Assembly: GCA_022606135.1 (NCBI GenBank)
Contig: JABYQN010000005.1
Coordinates: 2,418,001-2,482,000 of the forward strand
Origin: Fomes fomentarius
Taxonomy: Eukaryota > Basidiomycota > Agaricomycetes > Polyporales > Polyporaceae
Direction: 5' to 3'
Length of the DNA stretch: 64,000 bases
Positions 10,649 to 22,600 of this stretch are shown here, in pieces (within the stretch, counting starts at the first letter, position 1; each line of letters opens with the position of its first letter). The translations under genes and the position numbers were made by a program. The notes under the pieces are model-generated. The model searched no databases. It saw nothing but the letters and a program-made list of their open reading frames with translations, and was not told the DNA's origin.

Positions 10649-11516
10649 CCGTGAACGCAAAGACAGTAACAGAACACGAACACGAGGCGCATAACGCCGC
10701 CCAAGGCGCAGCATCATCATTCTCGACCGATGCTGGAGGCGACTCGGCGATGGACATAATAGAGGTGCGTCTCGTACATCCAGTCAATGTCACTGTCACG
10801 AATAGCATCTAATACGGGAACCGCTTGAATGGATTAGGATGGCGACAATGACAACGAAGACGACGATGCCGTAGGGGCCGGCGGATCCCTGTCTCCTATC
10901 TTCTACGTCGTCAATGCACCCGCGGGCGATCCATTACGTGCGGCGCTCACGGGCATTTCGAACCTCGGCGCGCTGCGTCTCCTGAACGACGCCGACGTCC
11001 GGCGCGCACCGCGGCCGCCGCAGGGAACAAAGCGCATCCGCCCGCCTAACCGGATCGTCGACCACGACGGGTGGCAGGAAATCTACTTGGGCAAGCCCGT
11101 GTGGGTGTACGACGCGCGGTCGAACCAGGACCAGTGCGTGCGGCTCGTCAGCCAGAAGGGCGCGGCGATGTACGGCACGGCAACGTGAGTGGCGAGCTCA
11201 CTCACTCACTCTCTCGCCTTCTGTGACCTGACCTTGATTCTTCGGTCGGTGGCTGATATACATCTTGTTGTGTTGTTACGCCTGACATCGAACACGAACA
11301 TCCTCGTTCGCTGTCGTCGTCGCTCCGATCTGGTGCTGCTGTTGTGGGTGTGGGGCGGGCAGTGGCGATAGTTGGCGGGCACGCGTCAGCCACATCTGCG
11401 AGCTGCAGGTGAATTTGGCGTCCGGGGCAATGGCGATAGATTTCGGCGAGCTGGACAGATGGGACTATGCGGAGCGGGCACGGAACATGGAAGGGGCACT
11501 TCGGCCCGTTACCTAA
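10256..11516 (+). CDS. acidic protein of unknown function with Asp-Ala repeat
   Basis: I do not recognise this family. Four exons (10256-10285, 10363-10764, 10838-11184, 11390-11516) give 301 residues in frame. The N-terminal half is very acidic (EADFSTDEDPLDTISDD, DYSDDEAWKAF) and contains a hexanucleotide repeat, GACGCA, coding an Asp-Ala tract (about 10607-10650). The C-terminal half looks globular, with PIFYVVNAPAGDPLRAAL, GWQEIYLGKPVWVYDARS, CVRLVSQKGAAMYGTAT and, in the last exon, HICELQVNLASGAMAIDFGELDRW. An in-frame TGA follows codon ACG at 11184, but a consensus GTGAGT donor there and the good continuation after 11389 argue for splicing. The first donor (GTCATC) is non-consensus, so the first ten residues are less sure. 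No signal peptide or membrane segment is seen. Confidence 0.68.
10607..10650 (+). repeat. GACGCA hexanucleotide tandem repeat (codes Asp-Ala)
   Basis: About seven direct copies of a 6-bp unit inside the acidic protein gene. Because the unit is a multiple of three, copy-number change keeps the reading frame. Confidence 0.85.
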
Positions 11517-12054
11517 AGCCGCGTAAGTACTAACAGATTCCGGGGGGGACTGTATTTCAGACCGACATGTGGGAGGGAAGAAGCAAGGGGTGACACTTGC
11601 CTTGCAGCAGATAGAAGTGAATGCCGGCGAACAATCAGTGATAGTCCTGATTAACAATCAGGGGCCTGTCCTGCCAGCCGTCGACCCTAAGTGTATGCGT
11701 TACAATTAGAAGCGTGTATGTGTCACGGAGACGGATGATGCTCGAGAGCAAGAAGATAGCATGGGTGTGTAGATGACAACATTCCGATCCTGTTATACAG
11801 CGGCGATTAGGCGATACATTGTAGGAGAGGGGAATATAATGTATGGGTAGTAGCGGTGGTAGCAGCACATCATGATGAGCGGAGAAGTATGTAGAAAGCA
11901 TGCAACAGCGTCCGAAAGAAATCATGGAAGGCACATAGGAAAGCACGCCGCGGAAGACATGTCAGACAAAGACGGCCTCGTGCGTGTCGTATCGTATACG
12001 AAGCCAATTGCCGCCACGGGGTTCATGGGCGCAGGCGGCAGAAGGCAGCTGGAG
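11517..12054. other. convergent 3' region between acidic protein and bZIP genes
   Basis: Both flanking genes end here. No gene or RNA recognised in this 538-bp stretch. Confidence 0.5.
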
Positions 12055-13003
12055 TCACCGCGCGCCGGGCGCATGAGAACCACTGCTTCCGGGACTGTGA
12101 CTGTCCTCCGGGCCCGAGGAAGATGTTGTGGATCTCACGTCAGACAGTTGCGAGAACGAAGAGCGTGAGCGGCCATTCCCCCGCTCGCGCTCGTCCTCAT
12201 CATCATCATCCATGTCAATGTCGTCCTGGTCTTCTCCTTCGCCTTCATATGACCTCCGGCGATCCACGTAACCTCCGGAGTACTCGGGCTCGCGTAGGTT
12301 TGGATACCGCGGCGGTGCATGCGGGGCAGGTCCCATGACGGCAGCGGGCAGGGAGCGGTGGGGATAGACGGCAGGCAGCGACTCGCGGTATGGCCGGTCG
12401 CGGTCAGCGGAAATGGTGTGGTGGCGAGCAGGTGGGGAGATGGCAACCTCGCGGGTGGCGGGATGGTGGCGTGTTGGTGGGGAAAGAGTTAGTGGAGGAA
12501 GCTCTATCCGTGGCGAAACGCTGAGCTTGTGGGTGTGTGGTGGCGCAACGGGGGATGGTGTGTATGCAGGCGTCGCGAGAGTTATGGGGGTGCGGTTTAC
12601 ATGAGGCGCCGGCCCTGCACCGGACGGGCCTGGGTAGAAGGCTAGCTGCTGGAAGCGGGTTATGGACGCAGCAGCGACTGTCAGATGGTGCATAAGGTCC
12701 GAGGATGCTGCAGCCTGCGGGTGGGCAGAGGCGGGTCAGTATCACTCAGCATGGGCGCCCCGGCGTTTGGGCACATACCACTTCGGGCCCGTACTGCGAC
12801 TGCGCGGGTGGCGGCGTCGCAGCTTGCAACTTGGCTTGTAGTGTATCGACCTCTTTGCGGAGCACGACATTCTCCTCCTCGGCTTTCTTCACCCGAAGCT
12901 CGAGCTCAGCGAGGTATTGCGCCTTGCGGGCACGGTAGTCACGTTGTTGAAGAAGCGCGCGTGAGGGCGGGATGGTCATGTCCTTTCTGCGGCCGCGGGT
13001 CAT
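12055..13003 (-). CDS. bZIP transcription factor with non-canonical basic region
   Basis: Two exons (13003-12779 and 12714-12055) give 294 residues. Residues about 1-50 form a bZIP: basic stretch MTRGRRKDMTIPPSRALLQQ, RDYRARKAQYLAEL, then a leucine zipper (LELRVKKAEEENVVLRKEVDTLQAKL, with heptad hydrophobics). Normal bZIP basic regions carry N-x2-A-A-x2-C/S/F-R; counting back from the conserved Arg, the Asn position is Ala and the Ala-Ala pair is Leu/Gln-Gln, although Q-R-x-Y-R-x-R-K-x-x-Y resembles the Yap-type end. The rest is Pro/Ser/His-rich and ends with an acidic block (about residues 230-255, DDIDMDDDDEDE) and a Ser-rich tail, typical of disordered activation regions. Likely nuclear. 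DNA-binding specificity cannot be inferred because the key residue is changed. Confidence 0.88.
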
Positions 13004-16000
13004 GTTTGCGATAGGATGCGTGTAGGATGGGTATGCGTGGGCGTGGTAGTGCAGACAACTAGTGGGTAGTAGTAGGTAGTGGGTCGAGGCGAGCCGGAGG
13101 GCAGGGGAAACACGGGGATTATGAAGCGGAGAGATGCATGGACTCAACTGTATTTGACTTTGACTGGGAGCGCTTAAGTCAAAGGAAATAAATGTTTGTA
13201 TCCGAAACTGTGACAGTGTCGTGCGCAGTCGGCAGTCGCATGCCATCAGGACTGGATCAGCTCCGGCCATGGGCGCCGTTTTCTTTCCTCGGTCCTCGCC
13301 ATCGTGCTAGAATGGCGGTGTGATCATCCGTCCCTGCCTCCCAGATTCCAACTCTCTTTAATTTTCGCAGGATCACGGTCAGCCCGCATGCTGAATTTGA
13401 CGAAGCGATCTACACACCGGTCGCACGGTATGTTCCCTCCGCAGCATGCTCGCATTACCAAGTCGGAAGCGGATAGCCTGTGCGTTCTCCTGACATCGGC
13501 CTAAGTACTCTCAAGGTTTACCCACCGGCTCTCCGAGCGAGTCCACCTGCGCGCGCGGTGTATTAGCTGACAGACAGCGGCTAAAGTGCAATGCCAATTC
13601 AGCCGCGGTGGATTTGAATTGCTTGTCAAATTGCACGCAACCGTAATCGGCAGCCCAACCTCACTTTCAAGCCTCCAGCCTCCCAGAATCCGGCCCACGC
13701 CCTGTCTTGATGTCGCCCTCGCGCGCGCGTATACGGTCAGAAGCCGATGGCATCAGCCTCAAGCTTTCCTATGCTTCTCAACGCCCACGGCGCTCGGGGT
13801 CAGTGCATACGATCTCCGCCTCATCGCCGACTGCCTAGCGAGCCCAGCCTGAGGCCGGAGCATCGCACGAATTCTAAGTCCGGTCGGACGCCGGCCTCGC
13901 CGTCCTCAAAATGTTCGGCGTCCGATCAATTCCATGGAGCTGTGTCAACCCTATTTACCGCACCCGCCGCTTGCCCGTCGCTTATTAAGATTACACACCC
14001 GCTTTGGTCGGATATGTTTTTCCCTACTTCGCACCGCTGATTGTTGCTTACTCTCGTTGACACACGCAGTCGCCGAATTTGACAATCCGGACCGCTCCGT
14101 GGCGGCATGGATGATGGAGTCACCACCCGAAAATAGTCCTATGCGGAAACCTGCGCCCAAGTGACAGTGAGCCTGATAGATATCCCTCCAGACTCGGTTC
14201 CTTGCCCTGCTCTCGACTCATTCTCTTGGCTCTCTTCAACTGCAGTTGATCAACCATCATTCCTCTGACACGATACGTACTCAATCTTCAGCTCTCACCA
14301 TGCATGCCACATGCTTCCGGAGCTGCTGACGCATCGGCTCTAACTAATCGAATTGGACTCCGAACGCATTTTCACTGGAGGTGACTTCAACGCCGATGGC
14401 GCCTCGCTCACACTGCTCTATGCCGTCTTCGTGCTAGATTCGTTCAACTGTTCCACCACTACGGCGTATCATTGATCTCGTTGCGCCATGGTGTGTTTGT
14501 GCGCCTCTGTTAAATGGAATCTGTCAATTGACTCGACTCGTTTCGACCTCACAGACACCCATACTTATCTTGATGTCGTTGACAGGTCACAGCACGCAGC
14601 ACAGTACTTACCCACAGTCCAAGCCGCCGGTATGTCCCCTGCGTGGATACAGCCTCCCTCCAACGGCTAATCGGGCCCTTTTCCGGAATTCCACAGATTA
14701 ACCTCCGATCGACCGTAACGCTCGTCTCCTCGGCTTCAATCAATCGCGTCCAGCGGCGAGGTGACACAACTGTAGATGTCAGCTGCCCATGGATGCCAAG
14801 GAACGAGCATACCGCCACGATGACTTGGTTTCGCGTGTACAGTACTGGGGCTTCGCATCTTTGCAACTATGGAATATGACACCATCGCTTACGGCATATC
14901 TCTCGTTATCCCATTCAAAGTTGACTTTGTCGTGGATATCTCCGTATATCAGTCAATCCGGAGAGACGGACAAACCGGTTCTGCTATCCGAGCTTGCTCG
15001 CATATCATGATGGCAACTGTCCGAGTACGATAGTACTACTGTGCAGTGAGTACCGACCGGAGTTGTCTCAATTGTAGCTCATGAATCCGAGTTTGCACCG
15101 CACCCCCCTCAACGCGCACACATATATCGGCGCGCCCGAAGGCCGAGACGTAAGGCCACTTTTCCGGCCGACTGCACATAGTCCGGCTATATGATACGTT
15201 AACACGCCCGACTGACCTTCATGCACGGCTTCAGACTCCCGATGGTGAGACTCGCTAGGACTCGCTACCCAGCACGTGCACATACAGTACATGTGTTTTA
15301 AAGTTCGAATTTCAGTGGCACGATTGTGACACTGGCAATTACTAACACAGTTTGGCGAAGGCACAGAGTGATTGCACGTATCTAGGGATCAATCATCAAA
15401 CGGATTGTACTTATCGCAACATGCTCCCAATCGGGCCCCGCACCCCGCTTTCTCTCCTGCTCGTGAGATTAATATTGTCTCCCGAACCTATCCATAAGTT
15501 TGAACCCCGCGCATCCCGCGCCACCCTGGGAGAACGTGCAAATCTCTCTGGTAATGACGGTGCTGTGACGGTGCGTGCGAAGCCATCAGGTGAGCGCGAT
15601 GATTCTTGATACGCACTTCTGGTGGTCCTGATGTCCTTTCTCCTGGGTGCCTGACAAAGGAGACTCGCTAGGGGTGAGTGGAAGATGTATTGAGTGGATG
15701 GTGAGCACCGGTTGTGTCTCGTGCGTCCTAGGCTAAGGCCTGCCGAGTCTTCTTTGGTCCTAGGATGAAGAAGTTCCACAACGTTTCCCACTGGAGCCGT
15801 GAATCGGACCACACGCCACTCAGCTTCGCGTCTCTGTTCCACCTTATTTGACTCGCACACTATGCGCTCCGTCACTACTGTCACGGGACATGGGTGTCAG
15901 TGCGGTCGAATGACAGCGTCGGCACCCGTAACGCAGCATTCAATGCTCGTAACCCCAATACTTGATATTCGGTATTCGATATTTGCTTGTGGGCCGCCGG

Positions 16001-18509
16001 CGGACAGCAACGTAAGTTATACCGGTGTTGAGATCGCACAATGTTTGTATTGCACAGCAATCCTTCTTTGACACGTTCGCAGCAGCTGAACTCAATAGCA
16101 TCGCCAGCTGCGTACTCCGCACTCGCCTTGTCCTCGCCGGACATTGAGACTGGCTTGGTTTGAAGCCTGTACGTGTGCCGCTGCCGTTAGCATACGCGTT
16201 CTCTTGTGCATCGCTTTCAACAATTTCCGACTTCGCACTGCCAGTGGTATGTATCATTGACAATGTCGTAAGCTGCCCCACTTCTCTGCCGAGGTTCTGC
16301 AAGCTAACTCGATTGCCAATGCCATGAACTTACCGGGCACAAGCCTAGCCCAAACACTGACTCATATCCCGTTGACCTCGGATTTGAAGGTCAAGCTTCA
16401 AGATTCAACTATTCAAGTCCATCGTCCACACTACTTACATGCCACTGTACAGGGCTAATCCCTGGGGTCCTACAGCGCAGTCCACGGCGTCGTATGCATA
16501 CATACGCTGCGCGGATGCATTCCGATGGTCACATACGCCGCAAACCGTGCACAAAGTTGAGTGGTTCCTCCGGCGGAGTTAACCGCATTCGCGTGGGCCT
16601 ACCTAGTGCCTGGTGGGCTGAGCTCCTAATTTCGTGTTACCGTTTTCCCTTTCCGCTGTTCTCGTATACACATGGCGCACACTCACACAGACAGGTGCAT
16701 AGGAACACCGTACTAATAGGCCGCCCCCTCGCTACTGGGCAGTGGGAAGTTATACGTCCGGCTAGGCATCAAAATCAAATCAACAGAAACGTAGAGATCT
16801 TAAGGCCGCAAAATGCGCACGGTTGGACGGCAGACGTCACGGGTATGCACCATCCCGTTCCAGACGGAAATTGCGCCGTACGGACAGTGGACACCGTCCT
16901 TAATGCGATACTCACGAAACCGCCTGACAGCGTTTAACAGTGTTGAATCGAGTATGTACAGTATCAGTACATCAATTGGAGGTTGAGGATGCATTATCAA
17001 TGTACATTGTGCAAGTGTCGGCAGCGAACACCATTCTGTCACGCTGCAGACGAAACCGAGGTGGCAGCTCATGCGATGGAAGCGCATTGCTTGGCCTTCG
17101 GCTTCGACGAGATGAAAATCGAAATGGGTCATACTTATATGTACATAGCTGCATAAGTCATAATATATTGCGCTCGGCTGCGGGTTGATGCGCCCGGCGC
17201 GATGCCGTGATCCGTCCGCCCTGCACCTCACATCGCATGTCACACAACCGGTACGTGTGGGCCGAGGAGGTTCGTCACACTCACCTTCAAATGGAATTTG
17301 ATCGTGCATGGCTACTTTTAACTCAACTTACTCTCAGGCGTGGCCACAGAACCCGCCCGCCGTAAGTACTCTTCCGCTCCTCGTGCGCAGATACGGGCGG
17401 TATACTCAGACCATGAGCCAGGGCAGATTGAGCTGACGCAGCGAGTTCGCATCTCAGACTCTGGAATCAGGGAGGCTGGCTGCTGGGGAATAAGAACTGA
17501 GAACACCGTCAGAACACTGTCAAAGTCGCTTGGGCGCTCGAGCTGGGGTCTGTATTTACTATCCGCAGCCTCCGTCAGGCACTTCTCCCGTTGCTCCTGG
17601 ATGGTTCTGGATGCCATTGAGATTCAGAACGTATCTGAAGACTGTCGCAGGTCCGTGGCCCGTGGCTTCCGCACCGTGCTTCTTGATAGGTGTCTTTGTG
17701 CGCATCTCCGCAACTCGGCGCGCTCGCAGCGTTGGCCGCACTGTCCGCTTTTGCGGTCCTGAAGAAGCACACCCGTAGCGGTGCAGAACTTCAGGATGCG
17801 GATGTGAGGACGTTCGGGACGGCTGGGGACAATCCATTGACAATGGGCGGCCGATGATCATACGTGTATGTGCCAGTGGTTGTTATTATTGGCAGGTGTG
17901 TGGGCACTTCCGTCCGAGCTGTGCCGTGACTCAGTGAGGCTGCATGCAACATGAGAATTGTGGTTGGGTAGATTTGCAAAATGTCTAGGTAACAAGTCAA
18001 GCTTCGGATTCCTCAGGGGACTCCGCTCCATCGTGGTTTCTGCTATCTGCTGGTACTGGACAATCTAATTTGAATCTAATCTTCGCATCCTTCACTCCGA
18101 ACGATCGGAGTATCCCACACGGCTGCGCCCTGTAATTGCGTCCTCACCTGTCCTCAGCTCTGTCGGTGCGCGTTCAGCCGCGTCTTAACTCTGGCGACCT
18201 ATCGAGCTGCCAATTGACCACTCGCACTTGAGGATCCGACGAGACTGGAGCTCAGCGCGCCCATGGTGATATGCGCACGGAAGGGGCTGACGAGAACACA
18301 TAGCGTGACGTAGTCCGTCGTCCCAAGTGCGTAGCCCATGGCAGCCCCAGGCAGGCCCAGGATTTCACCGCCATTCGAGATCCCAGATTTGGAAACACCC
18401 CGCTCGATCGTGTACCCGGCGTACGTTCCGAGTAGCGGCGCGGCGGGGACAGCGAGCAGCGGGTCGAGACTGCCAGCCTCTTCCCTCTTCGGCTGCCCCG
18501 AACCTTGGT
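13004..18509. other. 5.5-kb stretch without a recognisable gene
   Basis: Upstream of the bZIP gene and extending to the repeat protein gene. I found no spliced frame, transposon domain, long terminal repeat, terminal inverted repeat, tRNA or CRISPR array. Open frames here (up to about 170 codons) look like chance frames. It may hold promoter elements, long non-coding RNA or decayed mobile DNA that cannot be told by eye. Confidence 0.45.
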
Positions 18510-18520
18510 CCAATAAAAGG
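18510..18520 (+). promoter_or_regulatory. CCAAT/ATAAAA core promoter of the repeat protein gene
   Basis: The sequence CCAATAAAAGG lies about 125 nt upstream of the ATG at 18641 and combines a CCAAT word with an A/T-rich TATA-like box. The leader that follows is pyrimidine-rich (CTCTCTCTC around 18621-18633). Confidence 0.45.
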
Positions 18521-18640
18521 CGGCGGGCAGCGCATGTGTTTATCATCGTCTTTGCTTTCTTCGACCACCATCGCTATCGCATTCGACGCTCCTTACGTCC
18601 TCAACACACTCCTTTAGCACGCTCTCTCTCTCGTTTTGCA

Positions 18641-21600
18641 ATGCGCTCTCTCCTCGTCTTCGTCGTACATCTCGTCTCAATCCTACGGATAACAGACGGT
18701 GCCCCCGTCCTGAACAACGTCGTTGGCGGGGTTGTCGAAGATGTCGGTCATGTCGTCTGTTTATTGCGCGTATGTGCTTCTCTGTCTTCAGCTGTTGGTC
18801 TCTTCTCATCCTACAGTCTCAGAACCTTCAAGACCCCAAACGCTGCCGAAACAGTGGCGTCGCCAGTCCAGATACTCCTTCCGACCTTCCCGCCGGTGCG
18901 ACCTCCACCATCACTAGTAGTTCGAGGGCGCCTATTGGGTTGGAGAGCGCTTCTATCCCTATGCAAAGCACCAACTCTGGACTTACTGAGCTCACCACTG
19001 GTACGACTTCCTCCGGAGCTCCCGATGACGGTTCTGGGATTCCGGATGGTATCACCTCTACTCTGAGTCAAGTTCCCATCCCCGACCTCTCGAACGTCGC
19101 GGATTCTGTCACAGGTCAGGCGACTGGTTCCGGACTCTCTAGTGGCCTGAGCCGCATCGCACGGATGGATGGCGTCTTAGGAGTCTCGGGTCGTGCGGCT
19201 CCGACGGACCCAGGCGGGCTTTCTGGCGTTCCCGACCATACAACCCGTATCGACAGCTCGAATAGTCCCACTTCTGGCACTAGTTCCAGGGACATATTGA
19301 ACCTTGCAGGCGACGCTACTTCTGGGGGGACTAACTCAGGTCTAGGTCGGAGCAGCATCTCTAGGCGAGACTGTCCCACGGACAGAGATGGAGACCGGGC
19401 TGCCTACGCTAATAGTCGATACCCTGAGACGAATGCAAACTCACCTACCGCTGTCGACACGCCTCACGACTCGTCTTCCGGCACCGATAATGGCTCTACG
19501 TCCAGTGACACTCCCAACACATCCGACGGCTCTCGGCTGGACAGCTCTCGCGTCGGGTCTGCCTCGTCCCCAACTCAGACATCGGATCTATCTGGTGCTA
19601 GGTATGGTCCGCAGTCCACTGGATATGGAGGTGCCTTGGGCCACGGCTCGAACGCAGAGAGCGGTCATTCTGCTGCTTCCAACACAGCTGGTAGCAGTCT
19701 GGACAGAGGCCCCCATTACCCTGAGGCCTTTCCCTCAGCTACCAACACAGACTCCCCTGACCACAATTCTGACCGCGGTGCCGGTGGAAACGGCGGAGGA
19801 AGGACGGTCTCTGGCGACTCCGACACAGTAGACCACAGTAGATTCGGTGCCACGGACGGAGACGGAGACCCGGCTGCATATGCTGATACTCAATACCCCG
19901 GCTCGCCTACGGCGCCTCACGACTCGTCCTCCGGCTCCGATAATGGAACCACGTCCAGTGGTACTCCCAACACCTCCGATGACTCTCAACGACAGTCGAC
20001 TGGACATGGAGGCGGCATACGCGGATCCGACGCTGGAGACGACAGTCGATTGGGCGCCACAGACGGAAAGGGAGACCCAGGTGCCAACTCGCCCACGGCT
20101 GTCGACACGCCTCACGACTCGGATTCGTCCTCCGGCTCCGATATAGGATCCACGTCCAGTGGCACTCCCAGATCTCGGCCACAGTCGACTGGACATGGAG
20201 GCAGCATGGGCGGATCCAACACAGGAGACGACGGTAGATTCGGTGTCACGGACGGAGAGGGAGACCCGGCTGCCGACTCACCCACGCCTCACGACTCGGA
20301 CTCGTCCTCCGGCTCCGATATTGGATCCACGTCCAGTGGCACTCCCAACACATCCGACGACTCTCAGCTAGACAGCTCTCGCCCCGGGTACGCCTCGTTC
20401 CCAACTCAGACTTCGTCGGATCTCCCTGGTGCTCGGTATGGCTCACAGTCTACTGGACTTGGAGGCGACACTGGCTACGGCTCGAAAGCAAACACTGGTT
20501 ACCCTGCTGCTTTTAACACAGCTGGTAGTGATCGAGAGGGAGGCCCCCGTTACCCTGAGGTCTTTCCCCCAGCCACCAACTCAGACTCCCCTGACCACAA
20601 TTCTGACCGCGGTTCCGGTGGAGTTAGCGGAGGAAGGGGGGTTTCTGGCGGGTCCGACACAGGAAACGACAGTAGATTCGGTACCACGTACGGAAATGGA
20701 GACCCGGCTGCCAACTCGCCCACGGCTGTCGACACACCTCACGACTCGGACTCATCCTCCGGCTCCGATGATAGATCCTCGTCTAGGGGTACTCCCAATC
20801 CTCGGCCACAGTCGACTGGACATGGAGGCGGCATGGGTGGGTCTGACACAGGAGACGACAGTAGAATCGGTGCCACGGACGGAGATGGAGACTCAGCTGC
20901 CGACTCACCTACGGCTGTCGACACACCTCACGATTCAGACTCATCCTCCGCCTCCAATAATGGATCCACGTCCAGGGGTACCAACCCTCGGCCACAGTCG
21001 ACTGGATATGGGGGCGGTATACGCGGATCTGATACAGGAGACGACAGTAGTTCCGACGGAGAGGGAGACCCGGCTGCCAACTCGCCCACAGCTGTCGACA
21101 CGCCCCACGATCCGGACTCCTCCGATGTTGGATCCACGTCCAGTGGTACTCCCAATCCTCGACCAACCATCCCTCGACCACAGTCGACTGGACATGGAGG
21201 TGGCATACGCGGATCCGACAGTAGTTTCGGTGCCACGGACGGAGATGGAGACCCACGTGCCAACTCGCCTACGGCTGTCGACACACCTCACGACTCGGAC
21301 TCGGACTCCGGCTCCGATAATGGATCCACGTCTAGGGGCACTCCCAACCCTCGACCAACCAACCCTCGACCACAGTCGACTGGACATGGAGGCAGCATGG
21401 GCGGATCCAACACAGGAGACGACAGTAGATTCGGTGCCACGTACGGAGAGGGCGACCCGACTGCCTACGCTAATACTCAATACCCCGACATGAATGCCAA
21501 CTTACCTACGACGCCTCACGGCTCGTCCTCCGACTCCGATAACGGATCTACGTCTAGGGGTACTCCCAACTCTCGGCCACCGTCGACTGGACATGGAGGC

Positions 21601-22263
21601 GGTATACGCGGATCTGGCACAGGAGACGACAGTAGTTCCGACGGAGAGGGCGACCCGGCTGCCTACGCTAATACTCAATACCCCGACACGAATGCCAACT
21701 CACCTACGACGCCTCACGGCTCGTCCTCCGACTCCGATGATGGATCCACGTCCAGTGGTACTCCCAACACATCCAACGACTCTCGGCCACCGTCGACTGG
21801 ACATGAAGGCGGCATGGGCTATGGCTCGAAAGCAGACACTGGTTACCCTGCTGCTTTTAACACAGCTGGTAGTGGTCAAGACGGTGGCCCCCGTTACCCT
21901 AATGCGTTTCCCTCAGCTACCAACTCAGACTCCCCTGGCCACGGTTCTGACCGTGGTTCCAGAGGAGGAGGCGCAGGGAAGGGGATTTCTGGCGGATCCG
22001 ACACAGGAGACGACAGTGGATTCGGTGCTAACCAGCGGAACGCGAGCGCCGGCAGCGCAACGTGCACCGACGAGGTCACTTGCACCGACATTCATGTGGA
22101 TAACGAGAATGTCGGCAAAGCCGAAACCGCACCTACCATTGGCTACACCCAGTCTAACCTTGTGAAGGGCGTCACACTTCCAGAGGTCAGGGAGAAGGAG
22201 AACGGATGCCCCGGAGGAGATATCAATGCATGCTTGGACGGTAATGTAAGCGGAGGACGTTGA
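18641..22263 (+). CDS. large secreted protein of tandem Ser/Gly/Asp/Thr-rich repeats
   Basis: Two exons (18641-18769, 18817-22263) give 1191 residues. Exon 1 codes a signal peptide (MRSLLVFVVHLVSILRITDG, cut probably near DGAP) and a short hydrophobic stretch. After a Ser/Thr-rich part come ten tandem units (about 19382-22020), each built on G-[DEKN]-G-D-P-A-A, SPTAVDTPHDS, SSGSDNGSTSSGTPN, RPQSTGHGGG and GSDTGDDSRFGATDG. Three units (1, 4 and 10) carry an extra block of about 85 residues with ARYG, AFNTAGS, RYPEAFPSATNSDSPDHNSDRGSG. The C-terminus is unique, with four Cys (C-T-D-E-V-T-C and C-P-G-G-D-I-N-A-C) and no visible GPI or membrane tail. No known domain is recognised. Composition suggests an O-glycosylated, disordered cell-wall or matrix protein, which is inference. 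The large ORF alone would miss the signal peptide exon. Confidence 0.85.
19382..22020 (+). repeat. ten-unit coding tandem repeat with three long units
   Basis: Units begin at each GDG/GEG/GNG-DP-type word. Short units are about 55-70 codons; units 1, 4 and 10 contain an additional block of about 85 codons, giving the order long, short, short, long, five short, long. Copies differ by substitutions and by presence of the AYANTQYPDTNAN segment (units 1, 2, 9 and 10), showing an array that has expanded and recombined in frame. Confidence 0.85.
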
Positions 22264-22600
22264 TGCGACGAGGAGAGTGCGCTTCGAATTGCTTTGTTTC
22301 ACTCGAACTTAAGTCCCTTGTAGTAGTTGTGGCCATCCACATGCTCGGGGTTAATAATGCATATAATTGTTAAACTTGATCCTCGCGATAGCTGCAGGTA
22401 CCTCGTGTCGAACACGTTGAAAAGGAAAGAATGAGTGACCTACAGCCTCAGGCTTTGGCAGGGGCACCGAAAGTATGGGCGTCTGTAGAGCGCATAGCCG
22501 CCATAAATGCACAGTTTGGAGTGACATGGAGGCGGAGCAGCGACTTACAACGTCAATGTCTCCCTCCTGCTCTTCTCCACCATCCGCAAACACGCCATAG
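22264..22600. other. intergenic region between repeat protein and ERD1-like gene
   Basis: 3' flank of the repeat protein and promoter of the ERD1-like gene, 337 bp. No further feature seen. Confidence 0.5.

Noticed and set aside
15290..15330. TTCGAA-type word resembling a tRNA B box
   Set aside because: No A box at the right distance and no cloverleaf could be drawn.
18772..22263. Single large ORF starting at 18772 as the full repeat protein
   Set aside because: The first 15 codons of that ORF lie in an intron; an upstream exon at 18641-18769 supplies a proper signal peptide and joins in frame at a clean GT-AG intron.
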